Part shown: positions 19,088 to 28,430 of the stretch, piece by piece
How the letters are laid out: each line of letters starts with the position of its first letter
Numbering within the stretch: the stretch's first letter is position 1
Origin: Candidatus Cottocaccamicrobium excrementipullorum
Lineage (GTDB): Bacteria > Bacillota > Clostridia > Lachnospirales > Lachnospiraceae
Direction: 5' to 3'
Length of the DNA stretch: 64,000 bases
NCBI GenBank assembly: GCA_018713255.1
Contig: DVFL01000002.1
Coordinates: 1-64,000, forward strand
Position numbers and translations under genes: made by a program
The notes under the pieces: model-generated
The model's database searches: none
What the model was told of the DNA's origin: nothing
Seen by the model: only the letters and a program-made list of their open reading frames with translations

Positions 19088-20377
19088 TTATTTCCCGTAA
19101 ATCGGGAATACAGCATTAGCAGAAATAACAAGTGATACTATTGCAATTACAATAAATGGCAAGGTAAATTTTAATGTTTTGCTGATCTTGTAATTTCCTG
19201 CTGCATAGGCAATGGCGCAAGCTGGTGAGCCACTGGGAAATGCAATTGCAACACCGGCACAGGTTGACACAAGCAGCACTATTCCTCTCGGATCCCAGCC
19301 TGCGGCTAAACAGGTACTTGCTGCAATGGGAATCAAGACATTTCCTACTGCACCATTAGACATAAAGGTCGTCATGATAACGGTTATAATCGCAAATACA
19401 AACATAACGAATAATCCGCTGGGATTGCCACCTAATATTTTCAAAATCCCATTTCCGATTACTTCTCCAGCGCCAGTATCTCCCAATGCGTTTGCCATAA
19501 TCAACACACCAGCTAACATCCACACTGCATTGCTTGTGACTGACTGCTTTAATTCGTTCGGGCTAATTGCTTTGGTGTATACGAGAATCATAGCTCCTAC
19601 AGTGGGAACAATATACATATATCCGCCAAGGACATTACTCATAAATAAAGATACCATTACCAGAACAAAAACTGTATAGATGATATATTCTTTCTGTTTA
19701 GGAATTACTTCTTTTTTCTTTACTTCTTTTAATTTACTAGCATCAATAGTGGATGTAGTGGGCATTAACTTATAAGCAAATAGACAGTATACGGTAAGAA
19801 TCAAGCATGGAACAATACATACTTTAAAGCGATCAAACATTTGCAAAAGCTGATCTGGTGTTGCTCCAAGCCCCTCATAATATACATTCAAATTTGCATA
19901 TCCTGCAGCGCCCATTCCAAGTGGTATTTTTGATGTCCAAATACTATTTAACGCCAAAACAGGAAGAAGCATACGGGAAGGCGTAATATCTCCGGTATCA
20001 TTCAATGACATTAAAAACATCATCATAATTGTTATTACACCGGTAGATGGCAGAAATGTGGAAAAGACAATCACAAGACCATAAAGGCAAATCAAAAGCA
20101 ATGTGTTTTTGGTCCCCTGAAGTTTCACCATAGAAAGTCTGATTTTCTCGATAAGGCTAGTCTTTCCAAATGCATTAGTAACAACAAACATACCGGCTAC
20201 AAGGATTACATTTTGGTTGCATAGCCCGGCAAAAGCCTGGGGAACGCTGTAAATTCCAGTTAAAACTAATAGCACGCAGCATGTCATTGCAGTTAGCCCA
20301 AAAGACCATTTCCCCAAGATGAAACTAACAATCATAAATAACATAATTGCTAAAACAATATAGAGCTGCATATCCAT
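19088..20377 (-). CDS. SLC13/DASS-family permease
   Basis: About 12 TM; NQNVILVAGMFVVTNAFGKT, LPSTGVITIMMM, SNGAVGNVLIPIA. Confidence 0.85.
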   Translation of the reverse strand: MDMQLYIVLAIMLFMIVSFILGKWSFGLTAMTCCVLLVLTGIYSVPQAFAGLCNQNVILVAGMFVVTNAFGKTSLIEKIRLSMVKLQGTKNTLLLICLYGLVIVFSTFLPSTGVITIMMMFLMSLNDTGDITPSRMLLPVLALNSIWTSKIPLGMGAAGYANLNVYYEGLGATPDQLLQMFDRFKVCIVPCLILTVYCLFAYKLMPTTSTIDASKLKEVKKKEVIPKQKEYIIYTVFVLVMVSLFMSNVLGGYMYIVPTVGAMILVYTKAISPNELKQSVTSNAVWMLAGVLIMANALGDTGAGEVIGNGILKILGGNPSGLFVMFVFAIITVIMTTFMSNGAVGNVLIPIAASTCLAAGWDPRGIVLLVSTCAGVAIAFPSGSPACAIAYAAGNYKISKTLKFTLPFIVIAIVSLVISANAVFPIYGK

Positions 20378-20429
20378 TTACCTCCTGCTTTTTTATTTCC
20401 TTCAGTTTAGCAGAACTTTTATTAAAAAG

Positions 20430-20441
20430 TAATGCACATTA
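20430..20441. promoter_or_regulatory. candidate operator TAATGCACATTA in divergent intergenic region
   Basis: Imperfect palindrome (TAATG-CA-CATTA) upstream of the SLC13 gene. Confidence 0.35.
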
Positions 20442-20524
20442 TTCCTCAAAAAATGCTGCTTTTTTATAGATTATTGATATATGAATTCAATATAGTTTCA
20501 ATATAATACATTTTCGTTTAAAAT

Positions 20525-20541
20525 CATTGCAAAATGCAATG
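20525..20541. promoter_or_regulatory. candidate operator CATTGC-AAAAT-GCAATG
   Basis: Perfect 6-bp inverted repeat between the divergent SLC13 and PrpR-N regulator genes. Confidence 0.45.
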
Positions 20542-20631
20542 CATAATAGTATGATATGAAGTTGGGGGCCAAAGGGTCTTTTGACCCTGGCATCATGATA
20601 TTCAAAAAGTACAGAAAGAAGGTCTTTATCG

Positions 20632-22560
20632 ATGGCAGGTATTGCGATTATTCTCCCAAACGAAAAAATGATTGAAGCAGCTCAGGAAGCCGCCTCTCAT
20701 TTTTCGCTGAAACTTGTTAATATAACCACCGCTAATCGTTTTAATCTTGTCCAGGAGGTATCAAAGTCCATTGAAAAAGGGGCAGAGATTATTATCTCCC
20801 GCGGAGTGATTGCAGATGAAATTCAACGCCTTTTTTCCATTCCTGTTGTCCAAATTCGGCTGACAATGCACGAAGTTATTTTACTATTCCAAAACGCAAA
20901 AAACTTTACGTCTAAAGAGGTTCCGCACATAGCATTGATTGGACCGAAGAATATGTTTTGTGATCTTTCTACTATGTTGTTAAATCGCCTTTGCAATGTT
21001 CAGGCTCACATATATCTGTTTGATCGAATTGAAGAAACACAGCCTCTGGTATTAAAAGCAATTTCTGATAAAGCTGATGTAATTATTGGGGGAAGCGCTG
21101 CTTGTCAATGCGCAGTGGATTATGGTGTTCCTTCGGTTCGCACATCGTCCGGATCGGAAAGCTTGGAATACGCCTGCCGAATGGCGGAACAAATGGGAGA
21201 AGCAATAGATCTTGAAAAGAAAAATTCAGCAAATTTTCAGGCTATTATTAACTACGTTTATGCAGGGATCATTCAGATTGATGAATGTGGACGAATTCTC
21301 CATGTTAATCAATTTATTGAAGATCTTTTTCGTAAATCCAATACAGAAATGCATAACCAATATATTTGGGACTTGATCCCAGACATGAAAAAAGAACGGT
21401 TGTCGCCTGTCCTTTGTGACAAAAAGGAAGTTTTGTCTACTCTGGTTACAATTAATCACAGTGAGTTTATGACTAGTATTACGCCGATTCTCATGAATAA
21501 TCAAATCATTACCGGCGCTGTTATCTGTTTTCATGAAGGACGACAAATTGCATTGTTCAGTAAAGAAAAAGAACAATTTCAAACAAGGAAAGGATATTAT
21601 GCTCGTTACCATTTCGATGAAATCATCTCTCGTTCTACACAAATGCAAAAAATTATTCGTTTTGCGAAGCAGCTTTGCAATTATACATCTCCTCTGCTAA
21701 TTTTAGGAGAAGAAGGGAGCGGGCAGCTGGAATTAGCTGAAGCGATTCATAATGAAAGCAGCCGTTCATCCTATGCCTTTATCAGTTTTATTTGTGACGG
21801 TTACTCTCCTATGGAAGCGGAATTGCTTTTATTTGGGCGCCCCGCCAGTAAAAATCATTCTGCTGTTCCGGGATTAGCAGAACAACCTCAAAGTATTCTT
21901 TATTTGCACAACATATCAGCTTTATCATCATCTATTCAATTTAAATTACAGCAGTTGATCACACGGCATACTGTATCTGCATTCGGCGAGGTAACCACTC
22001 ATCGGTGTTTTACTCGAATCATTGCCTCAGACAGCCATGATCTCCGTTTGCTGACAGCAGAAGGGAAATTCCGCCATGATTTATATTATGCACTTTGTGC
22101 AAACCAAATCTATCTGCCTCCGCTCAGGGAACGACGAGAAGACATTGAAGGATATATAATGTCTTTTCTAAAACTATATCAGCAAGAATATGGGCGTTTT
22201 GTCCATATTACTAAAGATGCACTGCAAGTGCTGCATGATTATGACTGGCCTGGCAATATTCCTGAGATTCGCAGCACTTGCAGAAAAATTCTTGCGACTG
22301 CCACTAGTCGTACCGTCGATGCACGTTTTGTATCTTCTCTGCTTGATCCCTTGCCGGTTCATATGCCAACCGCACCGTCATGCAGTCCAAGGCAGGATTA
22401 TTATAGTGTTAGATTATTGGGCAGTCACCAGCGGGCGCTTCAACTGGCCAATGTATTAAAAAAATATAATGGCAATCGTAAAAAAGCAGCCATAGAATTA
22501 GGTATCTCCACTAGTACTTTATGGCGATGGATGAAAAAATATGGACTTTCAGATAATTGA
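20632..22560 (+). CDS. PrpR-N/PAS/AAA+/Fis-type transcriptional regulator (sigma-54 activator-like, degenerate AAA+)
   Basis: PrpR-type N-terminus, PAS, AAA+ remnants (KFRHDLYYALCANQIYLPPLRERREDI), C-terminal Fis HTH (NRKKAAIELGISTSTLWRWMKKY). Confidence 0.88.
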   Translation: MAGIAIILPNEKMIEAAQEAASHFSLKLVNITTANRFNLVQEVSKSIEKGAEIIISRGVIADEIQRLFSIPVVQIRLTMHEVILLFQNAKNFTSKEVPHIALIGPKNMFCDLSTMLLNRLCNVQAHIYLFDRIEETQPLVLKAISDKADVIIGGSAACQCAVDYGVPSVRTSSGSESLEYACRMAEQMGEAIDLEKKNSANFQAIINYVYAGIIQIDECGRILHVNQFIEDLFRKSNTEMHNQYIWDLIPDMKKERLSPVLCDKKEVLSTLVTINHSEFMTSITPILMNNQIITGAVICFHEGRQIALFSKEKEQFQTRKGYYARYHFDEIISRSTQMQKIIRFAKQLCNYTSPLLILGEEGSGQLELAEAIHNESSRSSYAFISFICDGYSPMEAELLLFGRPASKNHSAVPGLAEQPQSILYLHNISALSSSIQFKLQQLITRHTVSAFGEVTTHRCFTRIIASDSHDLRLLTAEGKFRHDLYYALCANQIYLPPLRERREDIEGYIMSFLKLYQQEYGRFVHITKDALQVLHDYDWPGNIPEIRSTCRKILATATSRTVDARFVSSLLDPLPVHMPTAPSCSPRQDYYSVRLLGSHQRALQLANVLKKYNGNRKKAAIELGISTSTLWRWMKKYGLSDN

Positions 22561-22724
22561 TCCCCTTAAAATTAATTTACAGGAGAGAACTGCAATGCCA
22601 GCAGCAGAATTGCATATCCGTTGACAAAACCGCAGCAAATCCCACAGCCAATACTGGAGCCATTTTACTGCCGGCTGATGGGGAAGGAATAAACCATTAT
22701 TGGACGCCGAAAGGAGAGATAACC

Positions 22725-24104
22725 ATGAACCAACAAGAAATCCAGGATCTGTTAACCAGGCAGAGAAAATATTTTCAAACCGGAGCAACCCTCCCGGTTA
22801 GTACAAGGCTTGCTGCCCTTAAGCGGCTTTATGCAGCGATCACAGCCAATGAAAAGGAAATCCATCTTGCTCTTCAAAAGGATTTGGGAAAAAGCAATTT
22901 TGAAAGCTACATGTGTGAAACCGGCATGGTTTTAGAAGAAATCAGCTATATGCTGAAGAACACCCCGCGGTTTGCCCGGGAAAAAAGAGTGCCTACGCCC
23001 CTGGCCCAGTTCCATTCCAGAAGCTTCCAAAAGCCCTCTCCCTATGGAGTGGTTCTGATCATGAGCCCGTGGAATTATCCCTTTATGCTGACGATATCCC
23101 CCCTGGTGGATGCATTAGCTGCGGGAAATACGGCAATAATCAAGCCAAGCGCTTATTCTCCCTGCACCAGCCAGGTGATTGCCCGTATTATCTCCCAATG
23201 TTTTCCTTCCCGCTATGCGGCCGTTGTTACAGGCGGGCGTGCAGAAAACACCTGCCTTCTTAGCCAGCATTTTGATTATATCTTTTTTACCGGAAGCCAG
23301 GCAGTCGGCAAAGAAGTAATGCGGAATGCAGCGGAGCATTTAACTCCTGTTACTCTGGAACTGGGCGGAAAGAGTCCCTGCATCGTAGATGAGACGGCAA
23401 ACATCTCTCTTGCTGCCAGAAGAATCGTTTTCGGAAAATATTTAAACTGCGGTCAGACCTGCGTAGCACCGGATTATCTTTATTGTCACCGTTCTGTCAA
23501 GGATAAACTGGTAAAGGAACTTAAAAAACAGCTCCAGAAACAGTATGGGAAAGATCCTCTGCATAATCCCAATTACGGAAAAATCATCAATGAAAAACAT
23601 TTTCAGCGAATTTTGGGACTGATATCGGAAAATATGCTGGCGTACGGAGGGAAGTCTGAGAAAAAGTCCCTTCGCATCGAACCCACCATTCTGGATCATG
23701 TCCGCTTTTCCGATCCGGTGATGCAGGAAGAAATCTTTGGTCCTGTTCTTCCGGTGCTGGTCTTTGACCGTCTAGATGAAGTGATTCGTCAAGTGAACGC
23801 CATGCCCCATCCTCTGGCACTTTATCTTTTTACCTCAGACAAGAAAGCGGCGGAGAATGTTCTCTCCCGCTGCGGGTTCGGCGGCGGCTGCATTAATGAT
23901 ACAATTATCCATCTGGCCACCACAGAAATGGGATTCGGCGGATTTGGAGAAAGCGGAATGGGAGCTTACCATGGAAAAACAGGATTTGACACCTTTACCC
24001 ATTACAAAAGTATCGTGGAGAAAAAAACTTGGATTGATCTGCCCATGCGATACCAGCCGTATCGGAAGACGTATGAAAAGATGTTGCGTTTTTTCCTGAA
24101 GTAA
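22725..24104 (+). CDS. aldehyde dehydrogenase family protein
   Basis: SPWNYPFMLTISPLVDALAAGNTAIIKPSAYSP, LELGGKSPCIVDETANI, NCGQTCVAPDYL; RBS aaggaga before ATG 22725. Confidence 0.95.
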   Translation: MNQQEIQDLLTRQRKYFQTGATLPVSTRLAALKRLYAAITANEKEIHLALQKDLGKSNFESYMCETGMVLEEISYMLKNTPRFAREKRVPTPLAQFHSRSFQKPSPYGVVLIMSPWNYPFMLTISPLVDALAAGNTAIIKPSAYSPCTSQVIARIISQCFPSRYAAVVTGGRAENTCLLSQHFDYIFFTGSQAVGKEVMRNAAEHLTPVTLELGGKSPCIVDETANISLAARRIVFGKYLNCGQTCVAPDYLYCHRSVKDKLVKELKKQLQKQYGKDPLHNPNYGKIINEKHFQRILGLISENMLAYGGKSEKKSLRIEPTILDHVRFSDPVMQEEIFGPVLPVLVFDRLDEVIRQVNAMPHPLALYLFTSDKKAAENVLSRCGFGGGCINDTIIHLATTEMGFGGFGESGMGAYHGKTGFDTFTHYKSIVEKKTWIDLPMRYQPYRKTYEKMLRFFLK

Positions 24105-24186
24105 CCCTATTCTGTGCTCTCTTCTCTTCTTGTGATTCTGCTTCCTTGGGCAGGGAAAAAAGGCATAGATTTCGTCATTTTTAAGC

Positions 24187-24214
24187 TTGTTTTACCCATT
24201 AAATGGACTATAAT
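24187..24214 (+). promoter_or_regulatory. SigA-type promoter upstream of gldA
   Basis: TTGTTT - 16 bp - TATAAT. Confidence 0.5.
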
Positions 24215-24291
24215 AAAAGGCGAAAGGTTGATAAATAATTCACAAACTTTTCAAGTAAAAAGAAACTTAAACGCGAAGGAGGGTAAAGATT

Positions 24292-25386
24292 ATGCTTAGA
24301 CTTAGAATGATGCGTGCACCTCAAAAATACGTGCAGGGAAAGGATTCTCTGCTTCAGTTTCACAAAGAAATGAAAGAATTGGGCAGCAAATGGCTGTTTA
24401 TCTGCTCCAGAAGCGGAGAAAAAGCCTGCCGTGAAAAAATAGAAAAAAGCTTCCAGGATTCTGATGATGTTCGCCGCTATGAGGTATTCGGCGGAGTATC
24501 TAGTACAGGAGAAATTGAACGAATGCGGAAACTGGTAAGAGAGGAAGGCTTTAATGTAGTAGTAGGGGTAGGCGGAGGCTCTGCTATCGATACCGCCAAA
24601 GCTACTGCTTATTACGAGAAACTTCCGGTTGTGATCGTACCTACGGTAGTAGCCACCGATGCGCCTTGTACTGGCCTGTCTGTCATCTACAATGACGACA
24701 AGACGTTTAACAGTTACCTCTTCTATCCGAAGAATCCTGAGGCAGTGATTGTGGACAGCGCAGTTATTGCCAATGCTCCGGTAGACTTTTTAGTAGCGGG
24801 AATGGGCGATGCTCTGGGCACCTACTTTGAGGCAAGGGCCTGCGAAAGAACAGATGCTCCCAGCCTGGAATCCGGCGGCATTACTCGTTCTGCCATGGCT
24901 CTCTGCAGCCTTTGCTATGAAACATTAAAGGAATATGGCGCGGCAGCGAAAAAAGCCTGCGAATGTCATGTTGTCACTCCTGCCCTGGAGGCAATCATTG
25001 AAGCCAATGTTTATCTTTCTGGCGTAGGTGCAGATAACGGCGGACTGGCAGTGGCCCATTCCTTCTATAATGGTCTGACTGCATTAGGAGGACACAGCGC
25101 TCCCCACGGAAACTGTGTTGCTTTCGGAACTTTGGTGCAGCTGGTTCTGGAGCGGGCATCCAAAGAAGAGTTCAAAGAAGTTCAAGATTTCTGTATGGAA
25201 GTAGGCCTTCCTATTACCCTGGAGGAAATCGGGATTACCAAGGATGAGGAAATTCACGTTATCGCAGAAAATGCCTGCGCTCCTGGTGAATCTATTCACA
25301 ATATGGTTGCCGATGTTACCCCTGATCAGCTTTATGCAGCCATTGTTGCGGCAGATGCATTAGGCAAGGTAAGAAAAGCACAATAA
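24292..25386 (+). CDS. gldA: glycerol dehydrogenase (iron-containing alcohol dehydrogenase family)
   Basis: GVGGGSAIDTAKATAYYEKLPVVIVPTVVATDAPCTGLSVIY; AHSFYNGLTALGGHSAPHGNCVAFG. Confidence 0.9.
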   Translation: MLRLRMMRAPQKYVQGKDSLLQFHKEMKELGSKWLFICSRSGEKACREKIEKSFQDSDDVRRYEVFGGVSSTGEIERMRKLVREEGFNVVVGVGGGSAIDTAKATAYYEKLPVVIVPTVVATDAPCTGLSVIYNDDKTFNSYLFYPKNPEAVIVDSAVIANAPVDFLVAGMGDALGTYFEARACERTDAPSLESGGITRSAMALCSLCYETLKEYGAAAKKACECHVVTPALEAIIEANVYLSGVGADNGGLAVAHSFYNGLTALGGHSAPHGNCVAFGTLVQLVLERASKEEFKEVQDFCMEVGLPITLEEIGITKDEEIHVIAENACAPGESIHNMVADVTPDQLYAAIVAADALGKVRKAQ

Positions 25387-25409
25387 AAAGAAGAAATTTA
25401 TTTTTAAGA

Positions 25410-25433
25410 GGCCGGACGCTGCAGCGTTCGGCC
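25410..25433. terminator. Rho-independent terminator after gldA, convergent region
   Basis: GGCCGGACGCTGCAGCGTTCGGCC followed by CTTTCTTTTC. Confidence 0.8.
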
Positions 25434-25444
25434 CTTTCTTTTCT

Positions 25445-26857
25445 TCAAAGCTCCTCTCCGTTGGTTCGAATCACATTTTGATACCAGTAATAACTGTCCT
25501 TTTTTATTCTTCTTAGATCTTTAAGGTCCAAATCGTCACGATTAACATATACCAAACCATAACGTTTCCGGAATCCTTGATGGGAACTGAGCAGGTCTAT
25601 AACAGACCAGAGAGAATACCCCATCAGCTCTGCCCCATCTTCAATCGCCAGCGCACAGGCGTTTAGATGTTCTCTCAGATAATCAATTCGATAATCATCA
25701 TGGATTTTATCCTCCAAAGTAAGCGTATCTGCGGCGCCCAGACCATTTTCTGTAATCAGCAGCGGCAAGCCATACCGGCGGTAATATTCATTCAGCACAA
25801 TTCTTAAGCCTAAGGGATCGATTTGTGCGCCGTATTCACTGGTCTTAAGATTTACATTTCTCTCATCCCGAAAATATCCATATTGATCGAAATCCACTTC
25901 ATTTCCCCGGAAAACCCGCAGCCCCCGCGGATGCGTTCGGTCAGCTGGAAGATAGCTGGCGCAAAGAGTACGATAGTAATTTAAGGCAATATAATCCATT
26001 CTGCCTTTTTTCAGCACAGCTTCATCTCCAGGTTCTGTTCTGGGCAGAATATTTCGTTCATTCAGATAGCGAAGATAATAACCGGGATACTTCCCATTGT
26101 AATGCATATCTAGACAGTACAATGTTTTCATGGCGTCATTCATCTTCGCTGCCCATACATCTTCCGGCTGATTAGTCAGGGGATAGGTACAGGTGGAAGA
26201 GACTGCAGGACCAACCTTCCCATTTTTTACCATTTCATGGCAAGCCTCCACCGCAAGAGCATGAGCGAGAAACATGTGATAATCCATTTGAGAACGGATT
26301 TGATCCGCCCGCCAGAGATCTGATTCGCATAGATTCATCCGCTCATCTACCCGAATCATCAGATTCTGCTCATTGATCACCTGCCAGCATTTCACTCTAT
26401 CGCCGAAATGCCGGAAACACAATCTGGCATAATGAAGAAAAGCAGAGATGCAGCGCCTGTCCGCCCATCCATTATACCGTTTTACCAGTTCATAAGGAAG
26501 ATCAAAGTGATAAAGGGTCACAACAGGCTGAATGCCATTTTCCAACAGGCAGTCAATTACTTGATGGTAAAAATCAATTCCTTTTTGGTTTACCCTGCCT
26601 TCTCCTTCTGGAATAAGTCTGGCCCAGGAAATGGAAAAACGATACATTTGAAGTCCCAGCTCTTTCATCAGCCCAATATCTTCTTTCCATCGGTGATAAA
26701 AATCACTTGCGATGCTGGTATCCGCCTGTATCGCCGAACGTTGAAAAGAATAATAATCCGCCACCGTCATGCCTTTGCCGTCTTCTTTCCACCCTCCTTC
26801 AATCTGAAAGGCAGAGGAAGAGGCTCCCCACAAAAAATTTTTCGGAAATCTGCTCAT
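25445..26857 (-). CDS. glycoside hydrolase family 1 (6-phospho-beta-glucosidase-like)
   Basis: FPKNFLWGASSSAFQIEGGW, CWQVINEQNLM, LLITENGLG. Confidence 0.95.
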   Translation of the reverse strand: MSRFPKNFLWGASSSAFQIEGGWKEDGKGMTVADYYSFQRSAIQADTSIASDFYHRWKEDIGLMKELGLQMYRFSISWARLIPEGEGRVNQKGIDFYHQVIDCLLENGIQPVVTLYHFDLPYELVKRYNGWADRRCISAFLHYARLCFRHFGDRVKCWQVINEQNLMIRVDERMNLCESDLWRADQIRSQMDYHMFLAHALAVEACHEMVKNGKVGPAVSSTCTYPLTNQPEDVWAAKMNDAMKTLYCLDMHYNGKYPGYYLRYLNERNILPRTEPGDEAVLKKGRMDYIALNYYRTLCASYLPADRTHPRGLRVFRGNEVDFDQYGYFRDERNVNLKTSEYGAQIDPLGLRIVLNEYYRRYGLPLLITENGLGAADTLTLEDKIHDDYRIDYLREHLNACALAIEDGAELMGYSLWSVIDLLSSHQGFRKRYGLVYVNRDDLDLKDLRRIKKDSYYWYQNVIRTNGEEL

Positions 26858-28263
26858 TGATTTTCTCCTTTTTCTCTAACTCCAGTCAAATAGGCAGAAA
26901 CCGCAGCGCCGAAAAACGCTATGCCGCACCCTGCCAAATAAAACAAAAAAGGCTTCCGCCCAAAAGCGGCGTAAGAAAAAATGGTAAGCACACCATTATT
27001 GGCAAAAGAGTCACCATATACTCCTCCAAGCCCCATTATTCCCCCTCCTATTGCGCCGCAGATCAAGGCGCAGATCATCGGAGTTTTCAGCCTAAGATTG
27101 CACCCATAGATAGCCGGTTCTGTAACTCCCACCAGCACAGCAGAAACCACTGCTGAGGCAGCCACGCTTTTCATCTCTTTGTTCTTTGTTTTCAGCATCA
27201 CGCCCAGCGCCGCTCCTCCCTGAGAAAAATTAGCAGCGCCGGCAAATGCCAGAAGATTCTGCCTGCCGCTTACCGCCACATCATTTAATCCTACTGGGAG
27301 AAGGGCTCGGTGAGCGCCAAAAATAACGAAAACACCCCACAGCCCGCCGATAACAGCACCTCCAAAGGCGGGATTGACGTTCATCATCATGGTATATCCT
27401 GCTTGTATTCCGTTCCCGATCCAAATTCCTGCCGGCCCCAGCAAACAGAGAGACAGCGGAACAAGAATCAATAGGGAAAGTCCGGGGACAAGGATGATCT
27501 GAAGCACTTCCGGAACCACCTTTTTCAGCAGCCGTTCTAAATAAGCCAGGGCAAAAACCGCAAGAAGAATCGGAATAACCGATTCAGTGTAACTGAATAC
27601 CCGGGTAGCATCTCCTATCGTCCAGCTTCCCTTTCCCACTGGAATTCCAAAGATTCGTGTATCTGTTCCTACATCCTGAATTATTTCATTTACCCATGGA
27701 GAACACAAAAATCCGCCAACTGTCATGGCTGCAATTTCGCTGCAGTTCATGGCTTTTGCTGCCGTATAGCCCAGAAAAACCGGCATAAAATAAAAAATCA
27801 CCTGACTGGCCGCATAAAGAAGAATGTAGGTGTCATTGGCGGCAAGGTCTGCGCCATATTCTGCTCCGACAAGCCGTACTGCTGTCAGCAGTCCCTTAAT
27901 TAGGCCTGAGGCGGCAATGGCCGGAATCAACGGCGTGAACATTTTAGAAATGAGCTGAAGCAGAGAATTCACTCCTCTTCTCTCGTTTCCAGGCTTTTGT
28001 TCTTGAACAGATGATTCTTGATTCAACATTGCCAGGAGTTCTTCATACACTTTTGTTACCGATGCCCCCAAAACGACCTGAAATTGGCCTCCGGCAAGAA
28101 CAACCTGCATTACCCCTTCCAGTTCCTGAATCTTCTCCTTGTCCGCTCTTGCCTCATCTGCCAGCACAAACCGCAGTCTGGTAAAACAATGGCTCACCTC
28201 CTTAATGTTTTCTTTTCCTCCCACATAAGCCAAAATACCGCCGGCTGTTTTTTTCACATCCAT
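26854..28263 (-). CDS. PTS EIIBC component (beta-glucoside/sucrose type), no fused EIIA
   Basis: EIIB: SHCFTRLRFVLADEA; EIIC: GASVTEPAIYG-type GVTEPAIYGCNL; overlaps the GH1 gene by 4 nt. Confidence 0.93.
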   Translation of the reverse strand: MDVKKTAGGILAYVGGKENIKEVSHCFTRLRFVLADEARADKEKIQELEGVMQVVLAGGQFQVVLGASVTKVYEELLAMLNQESSVQEQKPGNERRGVNSLLQLISKMFTPLIPAIAASGLIKGLLTAVRLVGAEYGADLAANDTYILLYAASQVIFYFMPVFLGYTAAKAMNCSEIAAMTVGGFLCSPWVNEIIQDVGTDTRIFGIPVGKGSWTIGDATRVFSYTESVIPILLAVFALAYLERLLKKVVPEVLQIILVPGLSLLILVPLSLCLLGPAGIWIGNGIQAGYTMMMNVNPAFGGAVIGGLWGVFVIFGAHRALLPVGLNDVAVSGRQNLLAFAGAANFSQGGAALGVMLKTKNKEMKSVAASAVVSAVLVGVTEPAIYGCNLRLKTPMICALICGAIGGGIMGLGGVYGDSFANNGVLTIFSYAAFGRKPFLFYLAGCGIAFFGAAVSAYLTGVREKGENQ

Positions 28264-28430
28264 GCTTTTCCTCCTCTCTGATTCATCGGCTGCGGCGGCC
28301 TTCGCCGCCGGATAGACGAAAAACTCTGGGTATAGTATGTTCTCTTCTCCCCTTTTTCATTGACAGTTTCTTGACTTACAGATAAAATATCTTTATAAAA
28401 TCTTCCATGTGATTTAAGAAAGGCGACGAA

